64,000 bases of DNA from Streptomyces albipurpureus (GTDB lineage Bacteria; Actinomycetota; Actinomycetes; Streptomycetales; Streptomycetaceae): the NCBI RefSeq assembly GCF_023701525.1, contig NZ_JAMQAW010000001.1:1-64000 (forward strand), read 5' to 3'. The position numbers were made by a program, and so were the translations under genes. Positions 45,575-54,257 of this stretch are shown piece by piece (position 1 is the first letter of the stretch; the number at the start of each line of letters is the position of its first letter). The notes under the pieces are model-generated. The model was given only the letters and a program-made list of their open reading frames with translations. It did not search any database and was not told the DNA's origin.

Positions 45575-46005
45575 TGCCCCGCGATGCTCGGCGCCCCGGT
45601 CGATTGTCTGGCCGGGGTGGTGAGATAGGGCCGTACGCTCTTCACCAGCATCGCCATCTCGTAGCCGAGTACGGCGGCGTCGGCCTCTCGGCCGGCGAGG
45701 ACCGCGAGGCAGGTGCCGGAGCCGGCGGTGGAGACGAAGAGCAGGGTCGAATCGAGTTCCACCACCACCTGTCGGACCTCGCCGCCGTCACCGAAGCGCG
45801 CACCGGCGCTGCGACCGAGGGAGTAGAGGCCCGAGGCAAGTGCGGCCATGTGGTCGGCGCTGTCGGGTTCTAGACCGTGTACGGACTTCACCAGGCCGTC
45901 GGAGGAGAGCAGAACTGCATTGCGGGTGTACGGCACACGCTGGACCAGACCGCTGAGCAGCCAGTCGAGGTCCGAGGTATGACCGTTCGGCGCATCGCTC
46001 GCCAT
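45571..46005 (-). CDS. cvnB: Conservon Roadblock/LC7 protein (CvnB)
   Basis: A 144-residue Roadblock/LC7-domain protein: DLDWLLSGLVQRVPYTRNAV, LLSSDGLVKSVHGLEPDSAD, VVVELDSTLLFVSTAGSGTC and LAVLAGREADAAVLGYEMAM. These proteins act on the paired GTPase. It follows cvnA by 7 bp and overlaps cvnC by 4 bp. Confidence 0.9.
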   Translation of the reverse strand: MASDAPNGHTSDLDWLLSGLVQRVPYTRNAVLLSSDGLVKSVHGLEPDSADHMAALASGLYSLGRSAGARFGDGGEVRQVVVELDSTLLFVSTAGSGTCLAVLAGREADAAVLGYEMAMLVKSVRPYLTTPARQSTGAPSIAGQ

Positions 46006-46012
46006 GGTGCAT

Positions 46013-47995
46013 CTACTCCTTGGAGGTGTTGTCGTGGCGTTGCGTTGTGGTGGGTGGTGCGGTGGTTCCGGCGTCGGGGTCCACGGTGCGGGCCTGGGCC
46101 TCGGCGAGTCCGATGCCCCGTTGGAAGGCCGCCATCAGCCCGGGGTCGTGCATCGCGCCTTCATCGTCTTTGCGAGCCGGTGGACCCATCTTGAGCTGTG
46201 GCGCTATGTGCTCCTGGCTCCGTCGACGGGGAAGTTGGGGACGGCCCATGGTGCCGCGTACCACTCCGGTGGGGGCGGGGGTGAGATCCGCCGAGCGGTC
46301 GATGATCGGCGCGCTGCCGTTTCTGGCGGTGTAGTTGGCGCCAGGTCGGGCGGCAGCGGGGTTTGGCCGGTCGATGTGCTCCGCCCGTACCGGCAGTGGG
46401 GCGAGGACTTCGGGTGTGGTGTGTGCGGGGGGTTGGCTCCGTGGCTCGGGTTGCCTGGTGTGGGTGGGCTGCTGCGGAGGCTGCGGAGGTGCGGCCCCGG
46501 CAGGCGGCGGCTGTTGTGATGGGATTTGTTGCGTCGGCGGTCTGAGCTGGGCGGACGACAGCAGCGGCGGCCTGGACGGGATCTGCTGTTGGGTTCGCTG
46601 CGGAATCGACGGCGGTGAGGTGGCCTGGGTCGTGATGGTGGGCGGTTTCCGGCGCCGGCGTGTCCTGCCCGAGACCGGGTCGGCCTGGTGGAGACCGCCC
46701 GGCTCGGTGCCGAGCAGCCCCTGCGGAAGCACCAGGGTGGCCTGGATACCACCGTAGATATTGGACTGGAGACGGACGGCGATGCCGTGCCGACGAGCGA
46801 GTGCCGAGACGACGAAGAGGCCGATGCGTCCGTCCTGGAGGAGGTGGGCGACATTCACCTGATCGGGGTCGGCGAGCAGCGCGTTCATCTTGTCTTGCTC
46901 GCCGGCGGGCATACCGAGGCCGCGGTCCTCGACCTCGACGGCGAGCCCCGCCGTGACGTGCTGGGCGCGCAGCAGCACCTGGGTGTGCGGGGCCGAGAAC
47001 ACCGTGGCGTTCTCCACCAGTTCGGCCAGGAGGTGGATGACATCGGCGACCGCGTGGCCCCGCATGGTGCCATCGATCGGCGGGACGAGTTTGACCCGGG
47101 GGTAGTGCTCGACCTCGGCGATGGCCGAGCGGAGCACCTCGGTCATGGTGACCGGGTGGGACCACTGGCGTCGGGAGATCGCGCCCCCCAGGACGGCGAG
47201 GTTCTCCGCGTGGCGGCGGATGCGGGTGGCGAGGTGGTCGACGTGGAAGAGGCCCTTGAGCAGCTCGGGATCCTCGACCTCGTTCTCCAGCTCATCGAGG
47301 AGTTGGATCTCACGGTGGACCAACGACTGGAGCCGCCGCGCCAGATTGACGAAGACCTCGACCTTCTGTTCGTTGCCGACGCTGCTGGAAAGCTGTGACG
47401 CCTGGACTACGGCCGCCACCGCGACCTCGTGGGAGCGATTCAACTCCCGGGTGACCAGGTCGAACTCATCCCCGCGCGGGTTCCTCGGCAGCGGCTTGCG
47501 GGGGTTGGGCGGACCTTCGCCACGCCGCAGCCGCTCAACGACCTGGCGTAGGTCGTCCTGACCACGCTCGATGGAGCGGCGGAGGTGGGCACATCGGTCG
47601 AGTATCGACGCGGCCATGCGGTCCGCTCCGAGTGCCGCCACGGCGACGGCCGCTATGGCGAGCGCGGCGGTGCCGGTCAGCACGATCCAGAGGGCGGGGG
47701 TGGGCTCGGGCGTGGCGCTGTGCACGGTGTAGGTCACGGCGGTCGCGCCGCTCAGTGCCGCAACGAGTGCGGGCAGTACCGCTGTACGGAGCAATCGCGG
47801 GCGGATGCGGGCTTCCGGCGACGGCGGCATGGGTCGTGGTCTGCGCGCCGCCGAGGCGGAGCGAGTGCCCGACCGACCGTGACGCCCGCTCTCACGGCGG
47901 TCCGACCGCGTGGTGGGTTCGCGTAGGGGAGACATCGGCGTCCTTGGTACGTGGGGGTCCCAGGGTTCGGTGTGCTGCGTTAGGGATTCGGCCAT
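46013..47995 (-). CDS. cvnA: Conservon sensor histidine kinase-like protein (CvnA)
   Basis: A 660-residue membrane protein. Two hydrophobic segments lie near residues 55-110 (LPALVAALSGATAVTYTVHS, LWIVLTGTAALAIAAVAVAA). A helical nitrate/sulfonate-sensor-like region with FVNLARRLQSLVHREIQLLD follows, then an HATPase domain (VIHLLAELVENATVFSAPHT, AVEVEDRGLGMPAGEQDKMN, GRIGLFVVSALARRHGIAVR). The last 250 residues are Pro/Gln-rich and disordered. It heads the conservon, a signalling unit compared with eukaryotic G-protein-coupled systems. Confidence 0.88.
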   Translation of the reverse strand: MAESLTQHTEPWDPHVPRTPMSPLREPTTRSDRRESGRHGRSGTRSASAARRPRPMPPSPEARIRPRLLRTAVLPALVAALSGATAVTYTVHSATPEPTPALWIVLTGTAALAIAAVAVAALGADRMAASILDRCAHLRRSIERGQDDLRQVVERLRRGEGPPNPRKPLPRNPRGDEFDLVTRELNRSHEVAVAAVVQASQLSSSVGNEQKVEVFVNLARRLQSLVHREIQLLDELENEVEDPELLKGLFHVDHLATRIRRHAENLAVLGGAISRRQWSHPVTMTEVLRSAIAEVEHYPRVKLVPPIDGTMRGHAVADVIHLLAELVENATVFSAPHTQVLLRAQHVTAGLAVEVEDRGLGMPAGEQDKMNALLADPDQVNVAHLLQDGRIGLFVVSALARRHGIAVRLQSNIYGGIQATLVLPQGLLGTEPGGLHQADPVSGRTRRRRKPPTITTQATSPPSIPQRTQQQIPSRPPLLSSAQLRPPTQQIPSQQPPPAGAAPPQPPQQPTHTRQPEPRSQPPAHTTPEVLAPLPVRAEHIDRPNPAAARPGANYTARNGSAPIIDRSADLTPAPTGVVRGTMGRPQLPRRRSQEHIAPQLKMGPPARKDDEGAMHDPGLMAAFQRGIGLAEAQARTVDPDAGTTAPPTTTQRHDNTSKE

Positions 47996-49007
47996 GGGTA
48001 GGTCGGACGGTTTTCAACTGGTTCGCGGCTGAACGGGCGTTAGCCCGGCGTTGATCACTGGCCACACACGGTAGTCGCCGTCTGCGCACATGTGACGGGC
48101 AGTTGGCAAAGTTGCCCGCCATTCGTACCGCTCTGGTATGAGGGATCGCACTTGGGTGCGAAACACCAGGTCGGAAGCTCGGCGGCTGAAGAGCTGCCAG
48201 GGGTGCTCGGACCAGAATGCGACAGACGCGGTACGCCCGTGCCTGCGCGGCCATCAACGGCGCTCGGCGCCATGAGGGGCAGCGCCTATGACATGCCTCC
48301 CGTGACCAGCGGGGCAGTTGGGAGTCAAGAGGCGAAACCACTGCGCACCTGTACTGAGCTAGGTGACCACTGTGGCGAGAAGAGGGTATTGGGGAGTGAT
48401 CGCAATCATGTGGTGTGAGAGTCGGTTGGTGACGGAAGTGTTTCCGCTGGGCTCATGGGCATGGCCGATCGGCTGACTCTTCGGGGGTGTGCGCCGGTTT
48501 GGCCGCAGCGCCCGAGCGATGCATTGCGTCGTGATGGGAGCGTGCGAAGTGCGGCATCCGGCCTGGTGGGTTCGGCAGGGGAAAGCGGGCCGTACCGATA
48601 CGGCCATGACGTGGTCAGTTACAGGGGTAGCCGGGTGGGTGCGCCTTCTGGAGGCATGGCAGAGCCGGCGGATACCGGGCATTCGTGCTCAGGCCTGTCC
48701 CCAGATCCCGCCACGGGCGGTCGCACCGCCATGAAACGGGGTGCTGGATGGACCGGGGAGCGCCTGCCCCGGTCCATCCAGCCGTCGGCCCTCAGTCGGG
48801 CAGTGAGATCGAAGCGGTCTGGCGGCAGCCTCTCGGGTGCGGGACCCACTGGATCCGGGCGATCGTCGCCTACCGACCGCTCACCCGTCGCCCGACTGCT
48901 CCGCCCCACCCCCACGAACAACGAGCGAGGACAACAAGTCGGTCGAAGGATGCCGGGGGCGGATCCTTCACCCGATACGTCAGCTCATGATCCGTGGGAT
49001 CCGGAGG
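47996..49007. other. Gene-free stretch upstream of the conservon
   Basis: About 1 kb with no convincing gene on either strand; long open frames here lack coding bias. It must contain the promoter of the conservon (reading left). It also holds the strong hairpin at 48743-48782. Confidence 0.4.
48743..48782 (-). terminator. Strong hairpin, probable terminator
   Basis: Perfect 16-bp inverted repeat beginning GCTGGATGGACCGGGG with an 8-nt loop (agcgcctg). It lies 225 bp past the stop of the MBL hydrolase gene, which reads towards it, and nothing is encoded around it. It is most simply a terminator for that gene. No U-tract is evident. Confidence 0.55.
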
Positions 49008-50285
49008 TCAACTGGTCGGGGCGACCTCAGGATTGCCGGCACCCGTCCCTCCGCCTTGCTGATCACCGCCGATGGCAGCACTGGCCGCCCCCGCTTCGGG
49101 CGATACGCCCCTCTTGGGGCCGGCCCCAAGAGGGGCGGTCGGCTCAGGAGCCCAACCGTCGGCGGGCACCTCGGCCACAGCGCGCCACCAGGCCGAGCCC
49201 GGAATCGATCCGGCTCTCGGCTCAAAGGGCTCACCGGGGCGGGGCAACGCGATGGATGCGTGGGATGCGGCCGCCGCCGCCACCGTGCCTTCACCGGGAT
49301 CGGCCCAGGCGTGGGGCGCGAGATTGAACGTGCCCCAGTGAATCGGCAGCATCACTCCCTCGGGCGCGCCACCCTGGAGATCGAGATGGGCGCGCATGCC
49401 CTCGGCCGGGGTCATATGGATATCGGGCCAGTACTCGGAGTAGGCGCCAATTTGGATCATGGTGATGTCAAAGGGGCCATGAGCGGTACCGATGTCCTTG
49501 AAGCCGGGGAAGTAGCCGGTATCTCCGCTGTGGTAGATCCGATGCTCGGAGCCGGTGACGACCCAGGACGCCCAGAGGGTCTGCTGCTGATTGCGTAGGC
49601 CGCGACCGCAGAAGTGACGGGCGGGGGTGGCGGTGAACCGAAGGCCGACCACCTCCGCGCTCTCGTTCCAGTCCAGCTCACGCAGGCGATTCGCCGGCAC
49701 TCCCCAGCGCTCCAGATGCGCACCGACGCCCAGTGGTACGGCGAAGACCGTGTCGGTGGCCACCAGCGCCTTGATCGTGGGCATGTCCAGATGGTCGTAG
49801 TGGTCATGCGAAATGACGACGACGTCCACGGGCCCGAGGGCGGCCAGGGGCGCGGGAACGGGGTGCAGTCGCTTGGGCCCGGCGAAGGAGAACGGAGAGC
49901 ACCGCTCACCCCAGACCGGGTCGAAGAGGACCCGCCGACCATCGATCTCCACAAGGGCGGTGGAATGGCCCATCCAGGTGACTCGAAGCCCTGAGGCGGG
50001 GGGGCGGGCCAGATCACTGAGGGTGGTGGGGTGGAGCGGGATGCGGGCGGTGGGGGCTCTACGGGCCCGCGCCTCTTTCTGAAAGTAGATCTTGGCGAAC
50101 TCTGCCATGGAGGCACCAGACGGCCTGGTCCTGGCGCCCACGGGGTTTTGGAACACACCATCAGCGAAGTGCGGCGAGCGCTGAATGCGCTCCAGCCTCG
50201 CTCCAGCCGGGTCGGCTCCGAATGCGGCGGGTCGCAGTGCGCGCAGCCGTGATCTCAGCGAGTGAGGGGAACCGGCTCCGGTCAC
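49008..50285 (-). CDS. MBL-fold hydrolase (NAPE-PLD-like)
   Basis: A metallo-hydrolase of about 425 residues. The core begins GLRVTWMGHSTALVEIDGRR, has VVISHDHYDHLDMPTIKAL (metal ligands), FTATPARHFCGRG, HRIYHSGDTGYFPGF and MLPIHWGTFNLAPHAW. This arrangement is that of the NAPE-phospholipase-D/UlaG-like group. GTG 50285 is preceded by ACCTGGAGGTGCC, a near-perfect ribosome site, so the 92-codon upstream extension is rejected. The C-terminal 50 residues are Gly/Ala-rich and low-complexity. Substrate unknown. Confidence 0.85.
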   Translation of the reverse strand: MTGAGSPHSLRSRLRALRPAAFGADPAGARLERIQRSPHFADGVFQNPVGARTRPSGASMAEFAKIYFQKEARARRAPTARIPLHPTTLSDLARPPASGLRVTWMGHSTALVEIDGRRVLFDPVWGERCSPFSFAGPKRLHPVPAPLAALGPVDVVVISHDHYDHLDMPTIKALVATDTVFAVPLGVGAHLERWGVPANRLRELDWNESAEVVGLRFTATPARHFCGRGLRNQQQTLWASWVVTGSEHRIYHSGDTGYFPGFKDIGTAHGPFDITMIQIGAYSEYWPDIHMTPAEGMRAHLDLQGGAPEGVMLPIHWGTFNLAPHAWADPGEGTVAAAAASHASIALPRPGEPFEPRAGSIPGSAWWRAVAEVPADGWAPEPTAPLGAGPKRGVSPEAGAASAAIGGDQQGGGTGAGNPEVAPTS

Positions 50286-50786
50286 GGCACCTCCAGGTGT
50301 CGGGGTCTTCTCATTATGTGCGCGGGGTACGACAGTGGGGAGTGGAGATCGGCCGCATGGGAGAGGAGCGCCCCCGCGGGCGGAGTCCTGGGTCCGTCCT
50401 GGGGCGGGGCGAACCTGACACCGGGTGCGCCTTCCCACCGCTTGCTGGCTCTCATCAAGGTCACGATCAGGGAACGTACGCTCCGGGGCTCGTGTTCCCC
50501 CGGCGCCCGTGGGGTTCCCTCTGTTCTGCTGGGCGGCACCGCTTGGGCTTGAGCGCGGCAAGGGTCACGGGACCGGTCGGCAGTGTGTGCCCTCTACCCA
50601 TGGCGGTGACCGGCCTACTCCTCTCCCAGCGATGGGCGAGGCCCGCTATCGGTGGGGGTGGCGGCAAAACCGCTGACCATCGCGTTGACAAGCGTGTGAA
50701 GAGCTCTCGATACTGACTGGCCATTCAGTTAGTTGATCCTGGTCGTGCGGCTGCCTCACCGCGATCACCGTTCCGAGAGGTGCCCC
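50286..50786. other. Divergent intergenic region
   Basis: 500 bp between divergent MBL and dehydrogenase genes without coding evidence. It should contain both promoters. The dyad at 50712-50733 is the only structured site I see. Confidence 0.45.
50712..50733. promoter_or_regulatory. Operator-like dyad upstream of the dehydrogenase
   Basis: ACTGACTG-gccatt-CAGTTAGT: 8-bp arms with one mismatch and a 6-bp centre, 54 bp before the dehydrogenase ATG. The spacing and ACTG/CAGT half-sites resemble TetR-family operators. A TetR regulator lies just downstream of the dehydrogenase gene and is the obvious candidate to bind it (inference). Confidence 0.45.
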
Positions 50787-51956
50787 ATGCCCGCTCCGCT
50801 GCTCTCCCTCACCTGGTCCGATCCGATCACCGGCCGACGGGGCTTTCTGGTCATCGATCGACTGGTGCGCGGGGTCTCCAGCGGGGGCCTTCGGATGCGT
50901 GCGGGTTGCACGGTCGACGAGGTCGCTCAGCTGGCTCACGGGATGACCCTGAAGGAGGCGTTGCACTACAACCCGGAGGGGAAGTACGTACCGCTGGGTG
51001 GCGCCAAGGGCGGCATCGACTGCGACCCGCGGGATCCGGAGGCCTATGGGGTCCTCGTGCGCTATCTGGAAGCGATGCGCCCTTACATCGAGTCCTTCTG
51101 GACGACGGGAGAGGATCTCGGCCTCACTCAGGACACGGTGGACCGGGCCGCCACCGACGCGGGACTCGTCTCCACCGTCCAGGCGGTCTACCGGCTGCTC
51201 GACGACGAGGTCGCGGCCAGGGCACGGCTTCGGGACGCCTTCGCCATCGATGTCGATGGGATCGGCCTCGATGAGCTGGTCGGCGGCTGCGGGGTCGCGG
51301 AGTCCATACTCACCGCGCTGGATCGCGCCGGAGTCGCCTACGAGGGGACCCGGGTCTGCCTCCAGGGACTTGGCACCATGGGCGGTGGGACCGCTCGATT
51401 CCTCGACCGCGCCGGACTGAAGGTCGTCGCCGTGGCCGATGTGAAGGGAACCATCGCCAACCCTGACGGCCTGTCCGTTGAGTCGCTACTGGCGGCGCGG
51501 GACGCTCATGGGACGGTCGACCGTTCCATGCTGGGCGCGGGTGATCTGGAGCTACCGGGGGACGCCTGGTTGTCGGTCGAGACCGATGTGCTGGTCCCGG
51601 CCGCCATCTCCTACGCCATCGATCCGGGAAATCAGGACCAGATCACGGCGCGCTGGATCGTGGAGGCGGCGAACCTGCCGGTGCTCCCCGCCGCGGAGGA
51701 GTTGCTCACGCGTCGCGGGGTGACCGTGCTGCCGGATGTGGTCGTCAACTCAGCCACCAACGCCTGGTGGTGGTGGACTCTCTTCGGGGATATCGAGGCC
51801 AGCGCGGATCAGGCGTTCGCGCACACCCGGCGGTCGATGCGCGCGCTGGTGAGCGGGATCCTCGAACGTGCGGAGCAGGATGGGACGACCCCACGTGCCG
51901 CGGCACACGCGTGGGCGGCGGATCAGCTCCCGATCATCGCCGAGCGCTACCCCTGA
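50787..51956 (+). CDS. Glu/Leu/Phe/Val-type amino-acid dehydrogenase
   Basis: A 389-residue NAD(P)-dependent amino-acid dehydrogenase. The N-terminal catalytic domain contains YNPEGKYVPLGGAKGGIDCD, with the K-G-G-I lysine region, and ESFWTTGEDLGLTQDTVDRA. The Rossmann domain has VCLQGLGTMGGGTARFLDRA near residue 197. PDVVVNSATNAWWWWTLFGD contains the usual N-S/A-x-x motif, although Gly is replaced. ATG 50787 follows GAGAGGTG. It is probably catabolic deamination; the specific amino acid is not clear. Regulation by the adjacent TetR protein is suggested by the upstream dyad. Confidence 0.85.
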   Translation: MPAPLLSLTWSDPITGRRGFLVIDRLVRGVSSGGLRMRAGCTVDEVAQLAHGMTLKEALHYNPEGKYVPLGGAKGGIDCDPRDPEAYGVLVRYLEAMRPYIESFWTTGEDLGLTQDTVDRAATDAGLVSTVQAVYRLLDDEVAARARLRDAFAIDVDGIGLDELVGGCGVAESILTALDRAGVAYEGTRVCLQGLGTMGGGTARFLDRAGLKVVAVADVKGTIANPDGLSVESLLAARDAHGTVDRSMLGAGDLELPGDAWLSVETDVLVPAAISYAIDPGNQDQITARWIVEAANLPVLPAAEELLTRRGVTVLPDVVVNSATNAWWWWTLFGDIEASADQAFAHTRRSMRALVSGILERAEQDGTTPRAAAHAWAADQLPIIAERYP

Positions 51957-52068
51957 TCGCCTGGACTCCTGGCGCGGGGCAACGGGTCCCGCGGGCCGCT
52001 CCAGCACCGAGTTGACTGATGTGGGCATGCCATATCACTGCCCAAGATCGGCTGTGTAGGGTGATGCT

Positions 52069-52689
52069 GTGGCCAGAGTCCGGTTGAGCGTGACAGAGCG
52101 ACGTGAGGAACTCCTCGGTGCCGCTGTCGAGCAGATCCAGCTGCGCGGGGTAGCAGCCCTACGGATCGCCGATGTCGCTGCGGCGCTCGGAGTGAGCAAC
52201 GCCCTCGTCCTGTACCACTTCTCCAGCAAGGAGCAATTGGTGGCCGCGGCGTTCAACCATGCCGCGGACGGCGATCTCGCCCATCTGCGCAAGCTGTTGA
52301 GCCGACGCACCTCCGCGGTTCGCAGGCTCCGTACGGCCGTCCGCTGGTACGCCCCCACGGGCTCCGCCAAGGGGTGGCGGCTATGGATCGAGGGCTGGGC
52401 GGTCTCCCTGCGGGAGCCGGCGCTACGGGAGGTGGCCTGCGATCTCGATCAGCAGTGGAAGGCCGCTTTGACCGAGGTCATCGCGGAAGGTGCGGCGGCT
52501 GGTGAGTTTCCGTGTGTGGACCCCGCCGCCGCGGCCTGGCGGCTCACGGCGTTCCTGGACGGACTCGCCGTACAGATGACTTCCTACTCAGGATCGCTCT
52601 CCCGCGCCGCGATGCTTGAGTGGACCGACGACGCGCTGGCACGTGAACTCGGTCTGGACCGCAAGGAACTCACGGCAGCCGTCCGCTAG
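52069..52689 (+). CDS. TetR/AcrR family regulator
   Basis: A 206-residue TetR-type repressor starting GTG 52069. The DNA-binding domain is clear: RREELLGAAVEQIQLRGVAA, LRIADVAAALGVSNALVLYH, FSSKEQLVAAAFNHA. The ligand domain (WRLWIEGWAVSLREPALREV) resembles BetI-like members. It lies 113 bp behind the amino-acid dehydrogenase gene, the probable target. The ligand may be an amino acid or its product (inference). Confidence 0.9.
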   Translation: MARVRLSVTERREELLGAAVEQIQLRGVAALRIADVAAALGVSNALVLYHFSSKEQLVAAAFNHAADGDLAHLRKLLSRRTSAVRRLRTAVRWYAPTGSAKGWRLWIEGWAVSLREPALREVACDLDQQWKAALTEVIAEGAAAGEFPCVDPAAAAWRLTAFLDGLAVQMTSYSGSLSRAAMLEWTDDALARELGLDRKELTAAVR

Positions 52690-53113
52690 CCAGGAGCGGT
52701 CGGCGACCGATGAACCGTTGGACAGGACCACCCAGCACCAGCCCTGCCGTCAAGTGGCCCAAGGGCGTGCGGTGGCCTGAGAGCTGGCCTGTGGTAGGCC
52801 GCTCAGCCGGGACCGTGGATTCCTCCTCCGCTCAGCCCGCGGTTCGGTCGAACCCGTCGGGTACACCCATGGCGGGCCCGGTCCTGGCCGTGCGGGGAAG
52901 CGGTTGGCCGGCCGCCCCGGCAGGCCCCGGCTCGCTCCGCCGCGCGGAGAACCAGCGGACGGCCCTCCTCATCCGCCCGACGCGTAAGCCCTAGTGGCTG
53001 GTCATCAGGCCTGCTCGCCGGGACAAGCGCGGGCGCGTTGATGCGCGGAACCATCGGATCGCACCATTTTGGACACGCGCCCCCAGCGGCATCACAACGG
53101 CTACTGTGCGACT
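52690..53113. other. Intergenic region
   Basis: About 420 bp without a supported gene. A 7-bp perfect dyad, GTGCGACtgtGTCGCAC, at 53106-53122 overlaps the proposed kinase start codon and could be an operator or translational hairpin; it may also be chance. Confidence 0.35.
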
Positions 53114-54052
53114 GTGTCGCACCTGTTTGAGCAGCAAAGCCAACCTGCCTACCCGTCCCCTCCTCACGATGTGCTGGTCATCGGAGGCAGCGGCGTGGCC
53201 ACTGTCGTCCGGGTCGGCTCACTGCCGGTTCCGCTCGCGGACGTCCACGGCGTCAATCCGATCCACGAATGGCCCGGGCACAGCGGCGGGAACGTGGCCC
53301 TGGGGTGTCGCGCCCTCGGGATGAACGTCGCCTTCCTCGACTTCGTCGGCGATGACTGGGCCGGCCGACAGGTCCATGAGAGGCTCATCAACGGCGGCGT
53401 CGCCTTTGACCCCCTTCTCTCCCCCACCGGGACACGCAGGGCCGTCAGCTTGGTCGACCCCTCGGGTCGCAGGATGTCGTTCCACGACGGTCGCGACCCA
53501 GATGAACTGCGGATGCCCCGCGCCTTCTACCTCCCCTATCTCCAACGTGCCCGCCATATCCATCTCTCCGCGGTGAACTTCGCCCGGTACCTCTTCGACG
53601 ACATCGCCGAGTTGGGCGTTCCCGTCTCCACCGATCTACAGGACTGGGACGGCGTGGACGAGCGCCAACGCGAGTTCGCGCTCCGCTCGGATCTGGTGTT
53701 CCTCAGCTCCGCGGGCGCAGGCGAACGCATAGCCTCGGTGATGCGAGAGATCCTGCGCGGTGGGCGGGCGCAAGCGGTGATCGCCACGGCGGGCGCGGGT
53801 GGTTCCTATCTCCTCACCCGCGATGGGAGCAGCACCCCGCGCCCCATCCCCGCCTCGATTCCGCCCGCGCCGGTGGTGGACTCCAGCGGGGCGGGGGACG
53901 CCTATGTCTGCGGATTCCTCTACGGCAGGCTCTGCGGCCAGGATCTGGAGGAGAGCGCCCGGTTGGGGGCACTGGCCGGGGCCCATGCCTGTACCGGTGA
54001 GGGCAGCAGCGCGCTGATCGGCCGGGATCAACTCCTGGCGGCACGGATCTAG
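53114..54052 (+). CDS. PfkB-family carbohydrate kinase
   Basis: A protein of about 312 residues with the PfkB/ribokinase fold. The N-terminal signature is HEWPGHSGGNVALGCRALGM, FLDFVGDDWAGRQVHERL (sugar-binding, G-G-N). The C-terminal signature is PAPVVDSSGAGDAYVCGFLY, with the catalytic Asp in DSSGAGD. Both PfkB signatures are intact, so it should phosphorylate a sugar or nucleoside with ATP. The start is uncertain: GTG 53114 is preferred over an in-frame TTG at 53069. No operon partner suggests a substrate. Confidence 0.85.
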   Translation: MSHLFEQQSQPAYPSPPHDVLVIGGSGVATVVRVGSLPVPLADVHGVNPIHEWPGHSGGNVALGCRALGMNVAFLDFVGDDWAGRQVHERLINGGVAFDPLLSPTGTRRAVSLVDPSGRRMSFHDGRDPDELRMPRAFYLPYLQRARHIHLSAVNFARYLFDDIAELGVPVSTDLQDWDGVDERQREFALRSDLVFLSSAGAGERIASVMREILRGGRAQAVIATAGAGGSYLLTRDGSSTPRPIPASIPPAPVVDSSGAGDAYVCGFLYGRLCGQDLEESARLGALAGAHACTGEGSSALIGRDQLLAARI

Positions 54053-54257
54053 GAATCCCCACCCGCGCACCCTCGATACGCAACGCCCCCACCTCCACGG
54101 CCGCGACCACCACGCCCCTCAAGCTCCGTGGTGGTCGAGGAGTGGGCGACGATGGCTCCGCCGCCCTGCGTCAGGCATCTTCGGTGGGCGCAGTGGAGCA
54201 CCTGATCGGGGAAGCCGCCCACGTCGCCTCGGCAGCGCTGGGACGCACAGCAGCGGC

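Noticed and set aside
48055..49000. Several 100-290-codon ORFs between conservon and MBL gene
   Set aside because: They lack the third-position G/C pattern and recognisable domains; the region holds a terminator hairpin instead.
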